Source: Isochrysis galbana (Eukaryota; Haptophyta; Isochrysidales; Isochrysidaceae). From it: DNA of 64,000 bases. Below are positions 59,038 through 64,000 of the stretch, in pieces; positions within the stretch are counted from its first letter, which is position 1; every line of letters begins with the position of its first letter. Where the stretch lies: the NCBI GenBank assembly GCA_018136815.1, contig JADDIW010000087.1:7501-71500 (forward strand), in the 5' to 3' direction. Under the pieces are notes generated by a model that worked only from the letters and a program-made list of their open reading frames with translations, was not told where the DNA came from and ran no database searches. The position numbers were made by a program, and so were the translations under genes.

Positions 59038-60692
59038 TGCCCCTTGACGGTCGTTGTTGTGCGGTGAGATCTATTGCAAGTTGGAGGGGGGTGGAGGAGG
59101 TTGGTGCGTCGAGTCCAGCGTTGCCGGATGCTGGAGGGCTCTGGGCCACTCCGTCGCGATCGGTACCGGGGGCTAGCGCGGCGCTTTGACCCCCTCCCCA
59201 CTAGGAGTCAGGTGAATGAAATTCTGGATTGGGTCGGAAGACTCCATTTGGGATTGTGGACTGGGTACGAACGGCGAATGAGGGTCGATGGGGCGGGGAG
59301 ACGCTCCTAGCGGCCCTAGAGTCTAGAGTGATGGATTCTAAGAGTGTTAGACCTACGAAAGAACCTTTCCCTCAGGGAGGGAGCCTAGAGTGCTGCGATG
59401 TAGCTAACAATAATGGAGACCAAGCCTAAGAGCAACGGTTGCGCAATCGCGTAGTCTTAACGATGAAGGTGCAACTCGAGGCTCGAGGTTCCCTTTTTTT
59501 GTCACATCCCTCCCGTTTGTTTAGGTATACAATTTCTATTGACCTCTAACTTAGCCCCTAACTTGGACACTCTTCCCATGTACTCCCCTCCCGTCCAGTG
59601 GCACGTGTATTATTCAATTTTCGGCAAAAAACAACTCGAGGTTCCCGCGACCTCACTTCGCCCAAGACCACCCCGACCGTGACCCCGACCCCCTTGAGTG
59701 AGGCCATCCCCCGATGCTATGAGTCACTATGAGGGCTGCGCCTGAAGAAAACACGAGAAACCAAAAGGTGATACCACCCAAGAGACTCATCAAGCGGAAG
59801 ACGTCGTAGGCGCCATCGACCCATGGGCTGTCACGGACGTAGACCCACATATTACAGTATGCAAAGGAAAATTTGTTTGAGATCGCGTCATTGACGGGAC
59901 CGCTTCATTCGCGGGGCGCCCTGGAGCACTCCTCCCGTCTATTTTTGCGCCTCAACTTGGACGATCGACCCGCTCGAGTTGAAGAATGCAACCACGCGCC
60001 CCGCTGCCCAAGTTAAAGAATGCAACCACGCCCGCTGCCCAAGTTAAAGAATGCAACCATGCCCACTGCCCAAGTTGAGGAATGCAACCATGTGGGCGTC
60101 AGACTGCCGATGTCCGCCCTTGCACGCCCATGGCCAGCACGCCGGGCGGATGGCGACGTCTTTAGAAGACTTCACGCAGTTTCAACGCTGTTTGCTTCAA
60201 AGCAAAAGGCAAGCGATTCCTCAGGAGTCTCCAGGATGCATTTTGTCCCAGTCACCGCCACTCCACCTGCAACTTTCTAATCGTCAGACCCAATGGGTCA
60301 TCACAGTTCGTCAGAGATGCGAAGGGGGATCTGCGGAAGGGGGGGGGTCTGCGGAGAGGGGGGGGGGGGGGGGATCTGCTGGTCGCGCCCCACCACATAT
60401 GAGCAGATGGGGGTAACTCCGGATCGATTGGACGACTGAAACGAAAACGCGAACTTCGGGGACGACGGGATCGCAACCTAGGGTAGCATCCCCAGATTGG
60501 AACGACAACAAGAAGGCTTTGCTCAGCCGTCCAAGGGACAGCGCTCGTAGATCGGAGGGGCGAAACATTAGAGGCACGAAAGGAAACGCGAACGGGAGTG
60601 ACAGAAGTATCGAGAAGCGAAAGGGGTGGCGGTCCAGGCCGCCGAGGAATTGAGAAGTCAACGAAGCATATGGCGGCGGCCTCGCCTATTCC
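59038..60692. other. Intergenic 3' of dynein, with a short tandem repeat
   Basis: No gene recognised. CAACTCGAGG and GAGGTTCCC blocks occur twice (59470-59495 and 59632-59645). 59983-60091 has four irregular units of about 30 bp around (AAGTTRARGAATGCAACCA). A G-run region lies at 60335-60374. 59650-59850 could encode a short reverse-strand peptide with a hydrophobic stretch (LLGGITFWFLVFSSGAAL), too weak to call. Confidence 0.45.
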
Positions 60693-63600
60693 TAGCCCGG
60701 TCACTCACTCTTTTTAACCACTATTTCCCACCTCCCCTGGGTGTCCAAGGATTCCTTAGGGTCCCCCCCTACCTGCCCCGCCAACTCCCTCCCCCCTCCG
60801 AACCACCCCCTCCCACCCCACGAAGGGCAATGGCGTCGGTGAGGGACTCCCCTCCCTTCCCCCGCGCGTGGCGGGCTATTTTGGGAGATTGAGGGGGGCG
60901 CTCACGGAAGGGAATCAGATTGGTGAATGTGGGGCGCATCAGTATTAGAAACGCGGAGCTTCCGCGACGTCCGATCGCCCGCGATCGGCCGAAGAATGGC
61001 CTGGAGGTGGTGGCCATGCAGAGCCCAGAGCTCTCGCGAGCAGGGTGGGGGGTCACTAGTAGGTCGCACGCTGGTTCTTGAGGGTCGCACACACTCGCAC
61101 TAACCCATCCTGGCCCCTCGCACCGCAGGAATGCCTCGATTCGATCCGGCCCGACGCCCAGGGCCACGGCCCCTATTGACGTCGACAAGCGCTCGATTGG
61201 ACGCCTGGAGGTGCAGCTCTTCAAGTGGCCGTGCGGCGCGACGGGCCGGTCGCGACCCGGCTGTTCCGGGCCTGCCTGTAACCCCCAAAGCCTCCTGGCC
61301 CGGCCCCACGCGTTCGCGCCCAGCGTTGATCCGAAATCTTGAGAGCTGGTGTGTGTCGTGTTCACGTCTCATCTCCGCCTTCACCGCAAAGGTGTACGCC
61401 GAGGCCGCTAGGTACATGAATTTGGCTCCTGGGGCGGAACCATTTCATGTGAAGTGTGTTAACTTGCCAAATGCAAGCTGAGGGGTAAGGAAGTGCCAGC
61501 GGCAAGCGCAGTCGCGTTCGAAAGTTGGGCACTCGGGCCCGTTCGGCCCGTAGCCCTGGTCTTGTTTTCGGTGTTGCACAGGGCCAACTTCGACGCGATG
61601 TGCGCGGGCGGCGGCGGCGATTGGCGTAGCTATAAGGGTGGCATCTTTCCAATTGATGCCTTTTGTGTCATTCTATCTTAGTGGATGACCGAGAAATCGC
61701 CGGCAGCGCGCCCGGTAGCGGTCGAAAGTTGGACACTCGGCCCATTCGGCCGGGTGACGTTCGCGTAGTCGTCGGCGCCACACACGGCCGACTACTTCGC
61801 GATGCGCGCGGGCGGCGGCGGCGATTGGCGTGGCTGCTCGGGCGGCATATTCGGATATGGTGCCTGGTATGGGATTCTATCGTAGTGGATGACCGAGAAA
61901 GCGCCGGCAGCGCGCCCGGTAGCGGTCGAAAGTTGGGCACTCGGCCCGTTCGGCCAGGTGACGTTGGCGTAGTCGTCGGCGCCACAAACGGCCGACTATT
62001 TCGCGATGCGCGAGGGCGGCGGCGGCGATTGGCGTGGCTGCTCGGGCGGCATATTCGGATATGGTGCCTGGTATGGGATTCTATCGTAGTGGATGACCGA
62101 GGAAGCGCCGGCAGCGCGCCCGGTAGCGGTCGAAACTTGGGCACTCGGCCCGTTCGGCCAGGTGACGTTGGCGTAGTCGTCGGCGCCACGCACGGCCGAC
62201 TATTTCGCGATGCGCGAGGGCGGCGGCGGCGATTGGCGTGGCTGCTCGGGCGGCATATTCGAATATGGTGCCTGGTAGGGCATTCTATCGTAGTGGATGA
62301 CCGAGAAAGCGCCGGCAGCGCGCCCGGTAGCGGTCGAAAGTTGGACACTCGGCCCGTTCGGCCGGGTGACGTTCGCGTAGTCGTCGGCGCCACACACGGC
62401 CGTCTATTTCGCGATGCGCGAGGGCGGCGGCGGCGATTGGCGTGGCTGCTCGGGCGGCATATTCGGATATGGTGCCTGGTATGGGATTCTATCGTAGTGG
62501 ATGACCGAGAAAGCGCCGGCAGCGCGCCCGGTAGCGGTCGAAAGTTGGGCACTCGGCCCGTTCGGCCGGGTGACGTTCGCATAGTCGTCGGCGCCACGCA
62601 CGGCCGACTATATCGCGATGCGCGAGGGCGGCGGCGGCGATTGGCGTGGCTGCTCGGGCGGCATATTCGAATATGGTGCCTGGTATGGGATTCTATCGTA
62701 GTGGATGACCGAGGAAGCGCCGGCAGCGCGCCCGGCAGCGGTCGAAAGTTGGACACTCGGCCCGTTCGGCCGGGTGACGTTGGCGTTGTCGTCGGCGCCA
62801 CACACGGCCGACTATTTCGCGATGCGCGAGGGCGGCGGCGGCGATTGGCGTGGCTGCTCGGGCGGCATATTCGGATATGGCGCCTGGTATGGGATTCTAT
62901 CGTAGTGGATGACCGAGAAAGCGCCGGCAGCGCGCCCGGTAGCGGTCAAAAGTTGGGCACTCGGCCCGTTCGGCCGGGTGACGTTGGCGTAGTCGTCGGC
63001 GCCACGCACGGCCGACTATTTCGCGATGCGCGTGGTCGGCGGCGGTGATTGGCGTGGCTGCTCGGGCGGCATATTCGAATATGGTGCCTGGTATGGGATT
63101 CTATCGTAGTGGATGACCGAGAAAGCGCCGGCAGCGCGCCCGGTAGCGGTCGAGAGTTGGACACTCGGCCCGTTCGGCCGGGTGACGTTGGCGTAGTCGT
63201 CGGCGCCACACACGGCCGACTATTTCGCGATGCGCGAGGGCGGCGGCGGCGATTGGCGTGGCTGCTCGGGCGGCATATTCGGATATGGTGCCTGGTATGG
63301 GATTCTATCGTAGTGGATGACCGAGAAAGCGCCGGCAGCGCGCCCGGTAGCGGTCAAACGTTGGGCACTCGGCCCATTCGGCCGGGTGACGTTGGCGTTG
63401 TCGTCGGCGCCACACACGGCCGACTATTTCGCGATGCGCGAGGGCGGCGGCGGCGATTGGCGTGGCTGCTCGGGCGGCATATTCGAATATGGTGCCCGGT
63501 TTGGGATTCTTTCGTAGTGGATGACCGAGAAAGCGCCGGCAGCGCGCCCGGTAGCGGTCGAAAGTTGGACACTCGGCCCGTTCGGCCGGGTGACGTTGGC

Positions 63601-64000
63601 GTTGTCGTCGGCGCCACACACGGCCGACTATTTCGCGATGCGCGAGGGCGGCGGCGGCGATTGGCGTGGCTGCTCGGGCGGCATATTCGGATATGGTGCC
63701 TGGTATGGGATTCTATCGTAGTGGATGACCGAGAAAGCGCCGGCAGCGCGCCCGGTAGCGGTCAAAAGTTGGGCACTCGGCCCGTTCGGCCGGGTGACGT
63801 TCGCATAGTCGTCGGCGCCACAAACGGCCGACTATTTCGCGATGCGCGAGGGCGGCGGCGGCGATTGGCGTGGCTGCTCGGGCGGCATATTCGAATATGG
63901 TGCCTGGTATGGGATTCTATCGTAGTGGATGACCGAGAAAGCGCCGGCAGCGCGCCCGGCAGCGGTCGAAAGTTGGGCACTCGGCCCGTTCGGCCGGGTG
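60693..64000 (-). mobile_element. Second copy of the satellite-bearing element, inverted, running off the window
   Basis: It begins at 60693 with TAGCCCGGTCACTCACT followed by CTTTTTAACCACTATTTCCC, the reverse complement of the right end of the element at 39685. Sequence through about 61640 matches 38760-39685 in reverse, with scattered substitutions and short indels (for example GTTCTTGAGGGTCGCACAC and CCTCCTGGCCCGGCCCCACG). The satellite array then follows in reversed orientation. Its L-type end lies beyond base 64000. Flank before the terminus: GCCTATTCC. Confidence 0.8.
61640..64000 (-). repeat. Satellite array, 204-bp units, truncated by the window end
   Basis: About 11.5 units with 204-bp spacing; ATTCTATCGTAGTGGATGACC recurs at about 61874, 62078, 62282 and onward to 63914. 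Units are more uniform than in the 36-38 kb array and belong to subfamily B in reverse orientation. ORFs of 461 (+) and 377 (-) codons arise because the period is divisible by three. Confidence 0.95.

Noticed and set aside
61663-63048. 461-codon + strand ORF in the second array
   Set aside because: Same reason as above; the reverse strand is equally open (377 codons).

Overview
The window is nuclear DNA of a GC-rich eukaryote, most likely a flagellated microalga; a haptophyte is my best guess, from gene style only. The evidence is spliced genes with GT-AG introns, an axonemal-type dynein heavy chain, a eukaryotic SRP receptor alpha subunit, an inositol polyphosphate kinase, and extracellular proteins with long Pro/Ser tracts joined to Cys-rich modules. 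Intergenic DNA is full of homopurine/homopyrimidine tracts, G or C runs, microsatellites and dispersed repeats.

Layout. 1-911: end of a mobile element. 1803-3113 (+): secreted trypsin-like protease. 3.1-5.9 kb: dispersed repeats and a 163-bp GT microsatellite. 5955-12496 (-): very large Pro-rich type I membrane protein with GCxxxxAxNY repeats; its coding sequence is broken by two apparent single-base losses in G runs. 12.5-16.7 kb: low complexity, one weak hypothetical ORF and a degenerate retroelement-like fragment. 16737-21130 (-): SRP receptor alpha, resolved into 16 exons. 21.1-25.1 kb: simple sequence and a weak hypothetical gene with a J-domain-like HPD motif. 25160-27806 (+): inositol polyphosphate multikinase-like gene, 5 exons. 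28.3-30.3 kb (+): two unrecognised ORFs. 32265-33087 (-): four-knuckle CCHC protein, 4 exons. 35608-39685: complete 4.08-kb transposon-like element with 17-bp terminal inverted repeats and a 7-8 bp target duplication, filled by 202/204-bp tandem repeats. 40775-59037 (+): dynein heavy chain, 19 exons and about 5,000 residues, with all 18 introns in the 5' half. 60693-64000: a second, inverted copy of the satellite-bearing element, running off the window.

The genes do not form one pathway; they look like ordinary housekeeping, motility and surface genes set among repeats. The most unusual items are the satellite-carrying inverted-repeat element, which is present twice in opposite orientation around the dynein gene, and genome-style signals: homopurine/homopyrimidine tracts next to start codons, and introns that are nearly all phase 0 with many GTGCG donors. 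Exon boundaries were inferred by eye from splice signals, reading phase and family similarity; no transcript or alignment data were available.
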